In this document: piece after piece, positions 9,741-23,304 of the stretch
Position numbering within the stretch: position 1 is the stretch's first letter
Layout: every line of letters begins with the position of its first letter
Notes under the pieces: model-generated
What the model saw: the letters and a program-made list of their open reading frames with translations, nothing else
The model's database searches: none
What the model was told of the DNA's origin: nothing
NCBI GenBank assembly: GCA_930367205.1
Contig: OV884014.1
Location: forward strand, 119,915,768 to 119,979,767
Direction: 5' to 3'
DNA length: 64,000 nt
Origin: Acanthosoma haemorrhoidale
Taxonomy: Eukaryota; Arthropoda; Insecta; Hemiptera; Acanthosomatidae
Translations under genes and position numbers: made by a program

Positions 9741-12640
9741 TCGACGATATTTTCCTTGTTTTGGTATCAGGAGAACATAATGGGGCAGGAGCTAACTAAC
9801 TATCTATGAAATACGCATTTTCGAAAAATTCGACTTTTTGACGATATTTTCCTTGATTTCGTATCAGGAGAACATAAAAGAGCAGGAGCTAACGTTCCAG
9901 CTATGAAATACCCATTTTTTAAAAATTCGACTTTTTGACGATATTTTCGTATCAGGAGAACATAATGGGGAAGGAGCTGACGTACCAGCTATGAAATACG
10001 CAATTTTTGTAAAAATTTGAGTTTTCAACGATATTTTCCTTGTTTTGGTATCAGGAGAACATAATGGGGCAGGAGCTAACGTACTAGCTATGAAATACGC
10101 ATTTTCGAAAAATTCGACTTTTTGACGATATTTTCTTTGATTTCGTATCAGGAGAACATAAAAGAGCAGGAGCTAACGTTCCAGCTATAAAATACCCATT
10201 TTTTAAAAATTCAACTTTTTGACGATATTTTCCTTGTTTTCGTATCAGGAGAACATAATAAGGTTGGAGCTAACGTACCAGCTATGAAATACGCAATTTT
10301 TGTAAAAGTTTGAGTTTTCGACGATATTTTCCTTGTTTTCGTATCAGGAGAACATAATGGGGCAGGAGCTGACGTACTAGCTATGAAATACGCATTTTTT
10401 AAAAATTAGACTTTTTGACGATATTTTCGTATCAGGAGAACATAATGGGGAAGGAGCTGACGTACCAGCTATGAAATACGCAATTTTTGTAAAAATTTGA
10501 GTTTTCGACGATATTTTCCTTGTTTTGGTATCAGGAGAACATAATGGGGCAGGAGCTAACGTACTAGCTATGAAATACGCATTTTCGAAAAATTCGACTT
10601 TTTGACGATATTTTCTTTGATTTCGTATCAGGAGAACATAAAAGAGCAGGAGCTAACGTTCCAGCTATAAAATACCCATTTTTTAAAAATTCAACTTTTT
10701 GACGATATTTTCGTGTTTTCGTATCAGGAGAACATAATAGGGTTGGAGCTAATGTACCAGCTATGAAATACGCAATTTTTGTAAAAATTTGAGTTTTCGA
10801 CGATATTTTCCTTGTTTTCGTATCAGGAGAACATAATGGGGCAGGAGCTGACGTACTAGCTATGAAATACGCATTTTTTGTAAAAATTTGAGTTTTCGAC
10901 GATATTTTTCTTGTTTTGGTATCAGGAGAACATAATGGGGCAGGAGCTAACATACTAGCTATGAAATACGCATTTTCGAAAAATTCGACTTTTTGACGAT
11001 ATTTTCCTTGATTTCGTATCAGGAGAACATAAAAGAGCAGGAGCTAACGTTCCAACTATGAAATACCCATTTTTTAAAAATTCGACTTTTTGACGATATT
11101 TTCCTTGTTTTCGTATCAGGAGAACATAATGGGGCAGAAGCTGACGTACTAGCTATGAAATACGCATTTTTTAAAAATTCGACTTTTATACGATATTTTC
11201 CTGGTTTTCGTATCAGGAGAACATAATAGGGCAGGAGCTAACGTACCAGCTATGAAATACGCAATTTTTGTAAAAATTTGAGTTTTCGACGATATTTTCC
11301 TTGTTTTGGTATCAGGAGAACATAATGGGGCAGGAGCTAACGTACTAGCTATGAAATACGCATTTTCGAAAAATTCGACTTTTTGACGATATTTTCTTTG
11401 ATTTCGTATCAGGAGAACATAAAAGAGCAGGAGCTAACGTTCCAGCTATGAAATACCCATTTTTTAAAAATTCGACTTTTTGACGATATTTTCCTTGTTT
11501 TCGTATCAGGAGAACATGATGGGGCAGGAGCTGACGTACTAGCTATAAAATACGCATTTTTTAAAAATTCGACTTTTTGACGATATTTTCCTGGTTTTCG
11601 TATCAGGAGAACATAATGGGGCAGGAGCTAACGTACTAGCTATGAAATACGCATTTTTGAAAAATTCAACTTTTTGACGATATTTTTCTCGTTATCGTAT
11701 CAGGAGAACATAATAGGGTTGGAGCTAACGTACCAGCTATGAAATACGCAATTTTTGTAAAAATTTGAGTTTTCGACGATATTTTCCTTGTTTTCGTATC
11801 AGGAGAACATAATGGGGCAGGAGCTGACGTACTAGGTATGAAATACGCATTTTTTAAAAATTCGACTTTTTGACGATATTTTCCTTGATTTCGTATCAGG
11901 AGAACATAAAAGAGCAGGAGCTAACGTTCCAACTATGAAATACCCATTTTTTAAAAATTCGACTTTTTGACGATATTTTCCTTGTTTTCGTATCAGGAGA
12001 ACATAATGGGGCAGGAGCTAACTTACTATCTATGAAATACGCATTTTCGAAAAATTCGACTTTTTGACGATATTTTCCTTGATTTCGTATCAGGAGAACA
12101 TAAAAGAGCAGGAGCTAACGTTCCAGCTATGAAATACCCATTTTTTAAAAATTCGACTTTTTGACGATATTTTCGTATCAGGAGAACATAATGGGGAAGG
12201 AGCTGACGTACCAGCTATGAAATACGCAATTTTTGTAAAAATTTGAGTTTTCGACGATATTTTCCTTGTTTTGGTATCAGGAGAACATAATGGGGCAGGA
12301 GCTAACTAACTATCTATGAAATACGCATTTTCGAAAAATTCGACTTTTTGACGATATTTTCCTTGATTTCGTATCAGGAGAACATAAAAGAGCAGGAGCT
12401 AACGTTCCAGCTATGAAATACCCATTTTTTAAAAATTCGACTTTTTGACGATATTTTCCTTGTTTTCGTATCAGGAGAACATGATGGGGCAGGAGCTGAC
12501 GTACTAGCTATGAAATACGCATTTTTTAAAAATTCGACTTTTTGACGATATTTTCCTGGTTTTCGTATCAGGAGAACATAATAGGGCAGGAGCTAACGTA
12601 CCAGCTATCAAATACGCAATTTTTGTAAAAATTTGAGTTT
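9741..12640 (+). repeat. 2900-bp tandem duplication in B, copy 2
   Basis: Second copy of the segment at 6841-9740, with a shift of 2900 bases. After 12640 the match runs on for some 50 bases and then departs (TAACGTACTAGC instead of TAACTAACTATC near 12696), which marks the end of the duplicated unit. Lack of visible differences points to a very recent event or to an assembly duplication. Confidence 0.85.
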
Positions 12641-13286
12641 TCGACGATATTTTCCTTGTTTTGGTATCAGGAGAACATAATGGGGCAGGAGCTAACGTAC
12701 TAGCTATGAAATACGCATTTTCGAAAAATTCGACTTTTTGACGATATTTTCTTTGATTTCGTATCAGGAGAACATAAAAGAGCAGGAGCTAACGTTCCAG
12801 CTATGAAATACCCATTTTTTAAAAATTCGACTTTTTGACGATATTTTCCTTGTTTTCGTATCAGGAGAACATGATGGGGCAGGAGCTGACGTACTAGCTA
12901 TGAAATACGCATTTTTTAAAAATTCGACTTTTTGACGATATTTTCCTGGTTTTCGTATCAGGAGAACATAATGGGGCAGGAGCTAACGTACTAGCTATGA
13001 AATACGCATTTTTGAAAAATTCAACTTTTTGACGATATTTTTCTCGTTATCGTATCAGGAGAACATAATAGGGCAGGAGCTAACGTACCAGCTATGAAAT
13101 ACGCATTTTTGTAAAAATTTGACTTTTGGACGATATTTTCTTTGTTTCGGTATCAGGAGAACATAATGGGACAGGAGCTAACGTACTAGCTATGAAATAC
13201 GCATTTTTGTAAAAATTCAACTTTTTTAAAATGTTTTCTTTGTTTTGGTATCAGGAGTACATAAAGGGGCAAGAGCTCACGTACAA

Positions 13287-15016
13287 GATCATACGATCGT
13301 ATGATCAAAGTTACGAGTGAATATGACATCAAATATGATAGTGTGCCGTATCATTTGCACTAATTGTATCACGTGATACAATCGTATGATTGAAGTTACA
13401 GTGAATATACTATTAAATAATGTCGATTATGACAGTGTACTGTATCATTGGCACTTATTGTATCACGTGATACGATCGTATGATTGAAGTCATGAATGAA
13501 TATAACATCAAATGATGTCGATTATGATAGCGCACCATATCATTAGCACTTATTGTATAATGTGATGTGATCGTATGATAAAAGTTACAAGTGAATATAA
13601 AATCAAATAATGTCGATTATAATAGTATAGCACATCATTGGCACTCATTATATCACGTGATACGATCGTATGATTAAGGTTACGAGTGAATAAACTATTA
13701 AATGATGTCGAATATGATAGTGTACCGCATCATTGGCACTCATTGTTTCACGTGATACGATCGTATGATTAAAGTTACAGGTGAATATAACATCAAATGA
13801 TGTCGATTATGATAGTGTACCGCATCATTGGCACTCATTATATCACTTGATACGATCGTATGATTGAAGTCACGAGTGAATATATCATCAAATGATGTTG
13901 AATATGATTGTATAATGTGTCATTGGCAAACATTGTATCACGTGATACGATCGTATGATTAAAGTTACGAGTGAATACAACATCAAATGATGTCGATTAT
14001 GATAGTGTACCGCATCATTGGCACTCATTATATCACGTGATACGATCGTTTGATGAAAGTTACGAGTGAATATAACATCAAATGATGTCGAATAGGATTG
14101 TATAATGTATCATTAGCACTCATTGTTTCACGTGATACGATCGTATAATTAAAGTTACGATTGGAGATACTAATAAATGATGTTGAATATAATAGTGCAC
14201 CATATCATTAGCACTTATTGTATCATGTGATGCGATCGTATGATTAATGTTACAAGTGAATATAACATCAAATGATGTCGATTATAATAGTGTACCGCAT
14301 CATTGGCACTCATTATATCACGTGTTACTATCGTATGATTGAAGTCACGAGTGAATATTACATCAAATAATGCTAAATATGATTGTATAGTGTAGCATTG
14401 ACACTCATTGTATCACGAGATACGATCGTATGATTAAAGTCACGAGTGAATATAACATCAAATGATGTTGAATATGATTGTATAATGTATCATTAGCACT
14501 CATTGTTTGACGTGATACGATCGTATGATTAAAGTTACGAGTGAATATACTATAAAATGATGTCGATTATGATAGTGTACCGCATCATTGGCACTCATTA
14601 TATCACGTGATACTATCGTATGATTGAAGTCACGAGTGAATATAACATCAAATGATGCTAAATATGATTGTATAGTGTATCATTAGCACTCATTGTTTCA
14701 CGTGATACGATCGTATGAATAACGTTACGAGTAAATATAACATCAAATGATGTTGAATATGATTGTATAATGTATCATTAGCACTCATTATTTCACGTGA
14801 TACGATCGTATGATTAAAGTTACAGGTGAATATAACATCAAATAATGTCGATTATGATAGTGTACCGCATCATTGGCACTCATTATATCACGTGATACTA
14901 TCGTATAATGAAAGTTACGAGTGAATATACTATTAAATGATGTCGATTATGATAGTGTACCGCATTATTGGCACTAATTGTATCACGTGATACGATCGTA
15001 TGATCAAAGCTACGAG
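13287..15016 (+). repeat. Satellite A block 3
   Basis: Eighteen A units, 1730 bp, the same length as the block at 4947-6676 and matching it unit by unit at a shift of 8340, including the same 10-bp deletion near the left edge and the GAGCTCACGT form of the preceding B edge. A few single-base differences are visible, for example TTAATGTT near 14244 against TTAAAGTT. The match continues into the flanking B array as far as about 15838, so the duplicated unit was A plus part of B. Confidence 0.95.
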
Positions 15017-18000
15017 TTAACATAATAGGGCAGGAATTATTGTACCAGCTATGAAATACGCATTTTTGTAAAATTCTACTTTTTGACGATATTTTTCTTG
15101 TTTTGGTATGAGGAAATCATAATTGTTCAGGAGCTAACGTACCAGCTATAAAATACTCTTATATGTAAAAATTTAACTTTTCGACGATATTTTCCTTGTT
15201 TTGGTATCAGGAGAACATAATGGGGCAGGAGCTAACTAACTATCTATGAAATACGCATTTTCGAAAAATTCGACTTTTTGACGATATTTTCCTTGATTTC
15301 GTATCAGGAGAACATAAAAGAGCAGGAGCTAACGTTCCAGCTATGAAATACCCATTTTTTAAAAATTCGACTTTTTGACGATATTTTCGTATCAGGAGAA
15401 CATAATGGGGAAAGAGCTGACGTACCAGCTATGAAATACGCAATTTTTGTAAAAATTTGAGTTTTCGACGATATTTTCCTTGTTTTGGTATCAGGAGAAC
15501 ATAATGGGGCAGGAGCTAACGTACTAGCTATGAAATACGCATTTTCGAAAAATTCGACTTTTTGACGATATTTTCTTTGATTTCGTATCAGGAGAACATA
15601 AAAGAGCAGGAGCTAACGTTCCAGCTATAAAATACCCATTTTTTAAAAATTCAACTTTTTGACGATATTTTCCTTGTTTTCGTATCAGGAGAACATAATA
15701 AGGTTGGAGCTAACGTACCAGCTATGAAATACGCAATTTTTGTAAAAGTTTGAGTTTTCGACGATATTTTCCTTGTTTTCGTATCAGGAGAACATAATGG
15801 GGCAGGAGCTGACGTACTAGCTATGAAATACGCATTTTTTGTAAAAATTTGAGTTTTCGACGATATTTTTCTTGTTTTGGTATCAGGAGAACATAATGGG
15901 GCAGGAGCTAACATACTAGCTATGAAATACGCATTTTCGAAAAATTCGACTTTTTGACGATATTTTCCTTGATTTCGTATCAGGAGAACATAAAAGAGCA
16001 GGAGCTAACGTTCCAACTATGAAATACCCATTTTTTAAAAATTCGACTTTTTGACGATATTTTCCTTGTTTTCGTATCAGGAGAACATAATGGGGCAGAA
16101 GCTGACGTACTAGCTATGAAATACGCATTTTTTAAAAATTCGACTTTTATACGATATTTTCCTGGTTTTCGTATCAGGAGAACATAATAGGGCAGGAGCT
16201 AACGTACCAGCTATGAAATACGCAATTTTTGTAAAAATTTGAGTTTTCGACGATATTTTCCTTGTTTTGGTATCAGGAGAACATAATGGGGCAGGAGCTA
16301 ACGTACTAGCTATGAAATACGCATTTTCGAAAAATTCGACTTTTTGACGATATTTTCTTTGATTTCGTATCAGGAGAACATAAAAGAGCAGGAGCTAACG
16401 TTCCAGCTATAAAATACCCATTTTTTAAAAATTCAACTTTTTGACGTTATTTTCCTTGTTTTCGTATCAGGAGAACATAATAAGGTTGGAGCTAACGTAC
16501 CAGCTATGAAATACGCAATTTTTGTAAAAGTTTGAGTTTTCGACGATATTTTCCTTGTTTTCGTATCAGGAGAACATAATGGGGCAGGAGCTGACGTACT
16601 AGCTATGAAATACGCATTTTTTAAAAATTAGACTTTTTGACGATATTTTCGTATCAGGAGAACATAATGGGGAAGGAGCTGACGTACCAGCTATGAAATA
16701 CGCAATTTTTGTAAAAATTTGAGTTTTCGACGATATTTTCCTTGTTTTGGTATCAGGAGAACATAATGGGGCAGGAGCTAACGTACTAGCTATGAAATAC
16801 GCATTTTCGAAAAATTCGACTTTTTGACGATATTTTCTTTGATTTCGTATCAGGAGAACATAAAAGAGCAGGAGCTAACGTTCCAGCTATAAAATACCCA
16901 TTTTTTAAAAATTCAACTTTTTGACGATATTTTCCTTGTTTTCGTATCAGGAGAACATAATAGGGTTGGAGCTAATGTACCAGCTATGAAATACGCAATT
17001 TTTGTAAAAATTTGAGTTTTCGACGATATTTTCCTTGTTTTCGTATCAGGAGAACATAATAGGGCAGGAGCTAACGTACTTGCTATGAAATACGCATTTT
17101 TTGTAAAAATTTGAGTTTTCGACGATATTTTCCTTGTTTTGGTATCAGGAGAACATAATGGGGCAGGAGCTAACGTACTAGCTATGAAATACGCATTTTC
17201 GAAAAATTCGACTTTTTGACGATATTTTCTTTGATTTCGTATCAGGAGAACATAATAGGGCAGGAGCTAACGTACCAGCTATGAAATACGCAATTTTTGT
17301 AAAAATTTGAGTTTTCGACGATATTTTCCTTGTTTTGGTATCAGGAGAACATAATGGGGCAGGAGCTAACGTACTAGCTATGAAATACGCATTTTCGAAA
17401 AATTCGACTTTTTGACGATATTTTCTTTGATTTCGTATCAGGAGAACATAAAAGAGCAGGAGCTAACGTTCCAGCTATGAAATACACATTTTTTAAAAAT
17501 TCGACTTTTTGACGATATTTTCCTTGTTTTCGTATCAGGAGAACATGATGGGGCAGGAGCTGACGTACTAGCTATGAAATACGCATTTTTTAAAAATTCG
17601 ACTTTTTGACGATATTTTCCTGGTTTTCGTATCAGGAGAACATAATGGGGCAGGAGCTAACGTACTAGCTATGAAATACGCATTTTTGAAAAATTCAACT
17701 TTTTGACGATATTTTTCTCGTTATCGTATCAGGAGAACATAATAGGGCAGGAGCTAACGTACCAGCTATGAAATACGCATTTTTGTAAAAATTTGACTTT
17801 TGGACGATATTTTCTTTGTTTCGGTATCAGGAGAACATAATGGGACAGGAGCTAACGTACTAGCTCTAAATACGCATTTTAGTAAAAATTCAACTTTTTG
17901 ACGACATTTTTCTTGTTTTGGTATCAGGAGAACATAATGGGGCAGGTGCTAACGTACAAGCTATGAAATACGCATTTTTGTAAAAATTCAACTTTTTTAA

Positions 18001-18057
18001 AATGTTTTCTATGTTTTGGTATCAGGAGTACATAAAGGGGCAAGAGCTAACGTACAA
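15017..18057 (+). repeat. Satellite B block 3
   Basis: About 31 B units. The first 0.8 kb matches the start of the B block at 6677; near 15838 it jumps to a later part of that array, so about five units were lost by unequal exchange between units. The right end carries the standard edge units (AGCTCTAAATACGC near 17866, CAGGTGCTAACG near 17943, and the TTTTTTAAAATGTTTTC unit ending at the A boundary). An 87-codon reverse reading frame at 15651-15914 is repeat by-product. No gene is present. Confidence 0.95.
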
Positions 18058-19797
18058 GATCATACGATCGTATGATCAAAGTTACGAGTGAATATGACAT
18101 CAAATGATGTCAAATATGATAGTGTGCCGTATCATTTGCACTTATTGTATCACGTGATACAATCGTATGATTGAAGTTACAGTGAATATACTATTAAATA
18201 ATGTCGATTATGACAGTGTACTGTATCATTGGCACTTATTGTATCACGTGATACGATCGTATGATTGAAGTCATGAATGAATATAACATCAAATGATGTC
18301 GATTATGATAGCGCACCATATCATTAGCACTTATTGTATAATGTGATGTGATCGTATGATAAAAGTTACAAGTGAATATAAAATCAAATAATGTCGATTA
18401 TAATAGTATAGCACATCATTGGCACTCATTATATCACGTGATACGATCGTATGATTAAGGTTACGAGTGAATAAACTATTAAATGATGTCGAATATGATA
18501 GTGTACCGCATCATTGGCACTCATTGTTTCACGTGATACGATCGTATGATTAAAGTTACAGGTGAATATAACATCAAATGATGTCGATTATGATAGTGTA
18601 CCGCATCATTGGCACTCATTATATCACGTGATACGATCGTATGATTGAAGTCACGAGTGAATATATCATCAAATGATGTTGAATATGATTGTATAATGTG
18701 TCATTGGCAAACATTGTATCACGTGATACGATCGTATGATTAAAGTTACGAGTGAATACAACATCAAATGATGTCGATTATGATAGTGTACCGCATCATT
18801 GGCACTCATTATATCACGTGATACGATCGTTTGATGAAAGTTACGAGTGAATATAACATCAAATGATGTCGAATAGGATTGTATAATGTATCATTAGCAC
18901 TCATTGTTTCACGTGATACGATCGTATAATTAAAGTTACGATTGGAGATACTAATAAATGATGTTGAATATAATAGTGCACCATATCATTAGCACTTATT
19001 GTATCATGTGATGCGATCGTATGATTAAAGTTACAAGTGAATATAACATCAAATGATGTCGATTATAATAGTGTACCGCATCATTGGCACTCATTATATC
19101 ACGTGTTACTATCGTATGATTGAAGTCACGAGTGAATATTACATCAAATAATGCTAAATATGATTGTATAGTGTAGCATTGACACTCATTGTATCACGAG
19201 ATACGATCGTATGATTAAAGTCACGAGTGAATATAACATCAAATGATGTTGAATATGATTGTATAATGTATCATTAGTACTCATTGTTTCACGTGATACG
19301 ATCGTATGATTAAAGTTACGAGTGAATATACTATAAAATGATGTCGATTATGATAGTGTACCGCATCATTGGCACTCATTATATCACGTGATACTATCGT
19401 ATGATTGAAGTCACGAGTGAATATAACATCAAATGATGCTAAATATGATTGTATAGTGTATCATTAGCACTCATTGTTTCACGTGATACGATCGTATGAA
19501 TAACGTTACGAGTAAATATAACATCAAATGATGTTGAATATGATTGTATTATGTATCATTAGCACTCATTATTTCACGTGATACGATCGTATGATTAAAG
19601 TTACAGGTGAATATAACATCAAATAATGTCGATTATGATAGTGTACCGCATCATTGGCACTCATTATATCACGTGATACTATCGTATAATGAAAGTTACG
19701 AGTGAATATACTATTAAATGATGTCGATTATGATAGTGTACCGCATTATTGGCACTAATTGTATCACGTGATACGATCGTATGATCAAAGCTACGAG
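18058..19797 (+). repeat. Satellite A block 4
   Basis: Eighteen A units, 1740 bp; it lacks the 10-bp deletion seen at the left edge of the blocks at 4947, 13287, 28467 and 32264, and follows a B edge with GAGCTAACGT. It pairs with the block at 25342 (shift 7284): both carry GATTGTATTATG (near 19542 and 26826) and TTAGTACTC (near 19274 and 26558). A representative full unit is 18576-18670, with TATCACGTGATA at 18622-18633 and ATACGATCGTAT at 18631-18642. Confidence 0.95.
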
Positions 19798-21850
19798 TTA
19801 ACATAATAGGGCAGGAATTATTGTACCAGCTATGAAATACGCATTTTTGTAAAATTCTACTTTTTGACGATATTTTTCTTGTTTTGGTATGAGGAAATCA
19901 TAATTGTTCAGGAGCTAACGTACCAGCTATAAAATACTCTTATATGTAAAAATTTAACTTTTCGACGATATTTTCCTTGTTTTGGTATCAGGAGAACATA
20001 ATGGGGCAGGAGCTAACTAACTATCTATGAAATACGCATTTTCGAAAAATTCGACTTTTTGACGATATTTTCCTTGATTTCGTATCAGGAGAACATAAAA
20101 GAGCAGGAGCTAACGTTCCAGCTATGAAATACCCATTTTTTAAAAATTCGACTTTTTGACGATATTTTCGTATCAGGAGAACATAATGGGGAAGGAGCTG
20201 ACGTACCAGCTATGAAATACGCAATTTTTGTAAAAATTTGAGTTTTCGACGATATTTTCCTTGTTTTGGTATCAGGAGAACATAATGGGGCAGGAGCTAA
20301 CGTACTAGCTATGAAATACGCATTTTCGAAAAATTCGACTTTTTGACGATATTTTCTTTGATTTCGTATCAGGAGAACATAAACGAGCAGGAGCTAACGT
20401 TCCAGCTATAAAATACCCATTTTTTAAAAATTCAACTTTTTGACGATATTTTCCTTGTTTTCGTATCAGGAGAACATAATAAGGTTGGAGCTAACGTACT
20501 AGCTATGAAATACGCATTTTTTAAAAATTCGACTTTTTGACGATATTTTCCTGGTTTTCGTATCAGGAGAACATAATGGGGCAGGAGCTAACATACTAGC
20601 TATGAAATACGCATTTTCGAAAAATTCGACTTTTTGACGATATTTTCCTTGATTTCGTATCAGGAGAACATAAAAGAGCAGGAGCTAACTTACTATCTAT
20701 GAAATACGCATTTTCGAAAAATTCGACTTTTTGACGATATTTTCCTTGATTTCGTATCAGGAGAACATAAAAGAGCAGGAGCTAACGTTCCAGCTATGAA
20801 ATACCCATTTTTTAAAAATTCGACTTTTTGACGATATTTTCGTATCAGGAGAACATAATGGGGAAGGAGCTGACGTACCAGCTATGAAATACGCAATTTT
20901 TGTAAAAATTTGAGTTTTCGACGATATTTTCCTTGTTTTGGTATCAGGAGAACATAATGGGGCAGGAGCTAACGTACTAGCTATGAAATACGCATTTTCG
21001 AAAAATTCGACTTTTTGACGATATTTTCTTTGATTTCGTATCAGGAGAACATAAACGAGCAGGAGCTAACGTTCCAGCTATAAAATACCCATTTTTTAAA
21101 AATTCAACTTTTTGACGATATTTTCCTTGTTTTCGTATCAGGAGAACATAATAAGGTTGGAGCTAACGTACCAGCTATGAAATACGCAATTTTTGTAAAA
21201 ATTTGAGTTTTCGACGATATTTTCCTTGTTTTCGTATCAGGAGAACATAATGGGGCAGGAGCTGACGTACTAGCTATGAAATACCCATTTTTTAAAAATT
21301 CGACTTTTTGACGATATTTTCGTATCAGGAGAACATAATGGGGAAGGAGCTGACGTACCAGCTATGAAATACGCAATTTTTGTAAAAATTTGAGTTTTCG
21401 ACGATATTTTCCTTGTTTTGGTATCAGGAGAACATAATGGGGCAGGAGCTAACGTACTAGCTATGAAATACGCATTTTCGAAAAATTCGACTTTTTGACG
21501 ATATTTTCTTTGATTTCGTATCAGGAGAACATAAAAGAGCAGGAGCTAACGTTCCAGCTATAAAATACCCATTTTTTAAAAATTCAACTTTTTGACGATA
21601 TTTTCCTTGTTTTCGTATCAGGAGAACATAATAGGGTTGGAGCTAATGTACCAGCTATGAAATACGCAATTTTTGTAAAAATTTGAGTTTTCGACGATAT
21701 TTTCCTTGTTTTCGTATCAGGAGAACATAATGGGGCAGGAGCTGACGTACTAGCTATGAAATACGCATTTTTTAAAAATTCGACTTTTTGACGATATTTT
21801 CCTTGATTTCGTATCAGGAGAACATAAAAGAGCAGGAGCTAACGTTCCAA

Positions 21851-23304
21851 CTATGAAATACCCATTTTTTAAAAATTCGACTTTTTGACGATATTTTCCT
21901 TGTTTTCGTATCAGGAGAACATAATGGGGCAGGAGCTAACTTACTATCTATGAAATACGCATTTTCGAAAAATTCGACTTTTTGACGATATTTTCCTTGT
22001 TTTCGTATCAGGAGAACATAATAAGGTTGGAGCTAACGTACCAGCTATGAAATACGCAATTTTTGTAAAAATTTGAGTTTTCGACGATATTTTCCTTGTT
22101 TTCGTATCAGGAGAACATAATGGGGCAGGAGCTGACGTACTAGCTATGAAATACGCATTTTTTGTAAAAATTTGAGTTTTCGACGATATTTTTCTTGTTT
22201 TGGTATCAGGAGAACATAATGGGGCAGGAGCTAACATACTAGCTATGAAATACGCATTTTCGAAAAATTCGACTTTTTGACGATATTTTCCTTGATTTCG
22301 TATCAGGAGAACATAAAAGAGCAGGAGCTAACTTACTATCTATGAAATACGCATTTTCGAAAAATTCGACTTTTTGACGATATTTTCCTTGATTTCGTAT
22401 CAGGAGAACATAAAAGAGCAGGAGCTAACGTTCCAGCTATGAAATACCCATTTTTTAAAAATTCGACTTTTTGACGATATTTTCGTATCAGGAGAACATA
22501 ATGGGGAAGGAGCTGACGTACCAGCTATGAAATACGCAATTTTTGTAAAAATTTGAGTTTTCGACGATATTTTCCTTGTTTTGGTATCAGGAGAACATAA
22601 TGGGGCAGGAGCTAACGTACTAGCTATGAAATACGCATTTTCGAAAAATTCGACTTTTTGACGATATTTTCTTTGATTTCGTATCAGGAGAACATAAAAG
22701 AGCAGGAGCTAACGTTCCAGCTATGAAATACCCATTTTTTAAAAATTCGACTTTTTGACGATATTTTCCTTGTTTTCGTATCAGGAGAACATAATGGGGC
22801 AGGAGCTAACGTACTAGCTATGAAATACGCATTTTCGAAAAATTCGACTTTTTGACGATATTTTCTTTGATTTCGTATCAGGAGAACATAAAAGAGCAGG
22901 AGCTAACGTTCCAGCTATGAAATACCCATTTTTTAAAAATTCGACTTTTTGACGATATTTTCCTTGTTTTCGTATCAGGAGAACATGATGGGGCAGGAGC
23001 TGACGTACTAGCTATGAAATACGCATTTTTTAAAAATTCGACTTTTTGACGATATTTTCCTGGTTTTCGTATCAGGAGAACATAATAGGGCAGGAGCTAA
23101 CGTACCAGCTATGAAATACGCAATTTTTGTAAAAATTTGAGTTTTCGACGATATTTTCCTTGTTTTGGTATCAGGAGAACATAATGGGGCAGGAGCTAAC
23201 GTACTAGCTATGAAATACGCATTTTCGAAAAATTCGACTTTTTGACGATATTTTCTTTGATTTCGTATCAGGAGAACATAAAAGAGCAGGAGCTAACGTT
23301 CCAG
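21851..23304 (+). repeat. 1454-bp tandem duplication in B, copy 1
   Basis: Fifteen B units repeated immediately downstream at a shift of 1454, anchored by the TAACTTACTATCT unit at about 21939 and 23393. The left limit is set by GTTCCAACTATG (first copy side) against GTTCCAGCTATG. Confidence 0.8.

Larger units (their letters stand above)
6677..13286 (+). repeat. Satellite B block 2
   Basis: About 68 B units. It opens with the two diverged edge units and then contains a 2900-bp tandem duplication (about 6841-9740 and 9741-12640). The last units (about 13150-13286) are the B-to-A edge type, here lacking one of the usual edge units. Reverse-strand reading frames of 129 codons at 7664-8053 and 10564-10953 are identical and consist of imperfect 33-residue repeats; they arise because some units are 99 bp long, and they have no sign of being genes. 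Confidence 0.95.
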
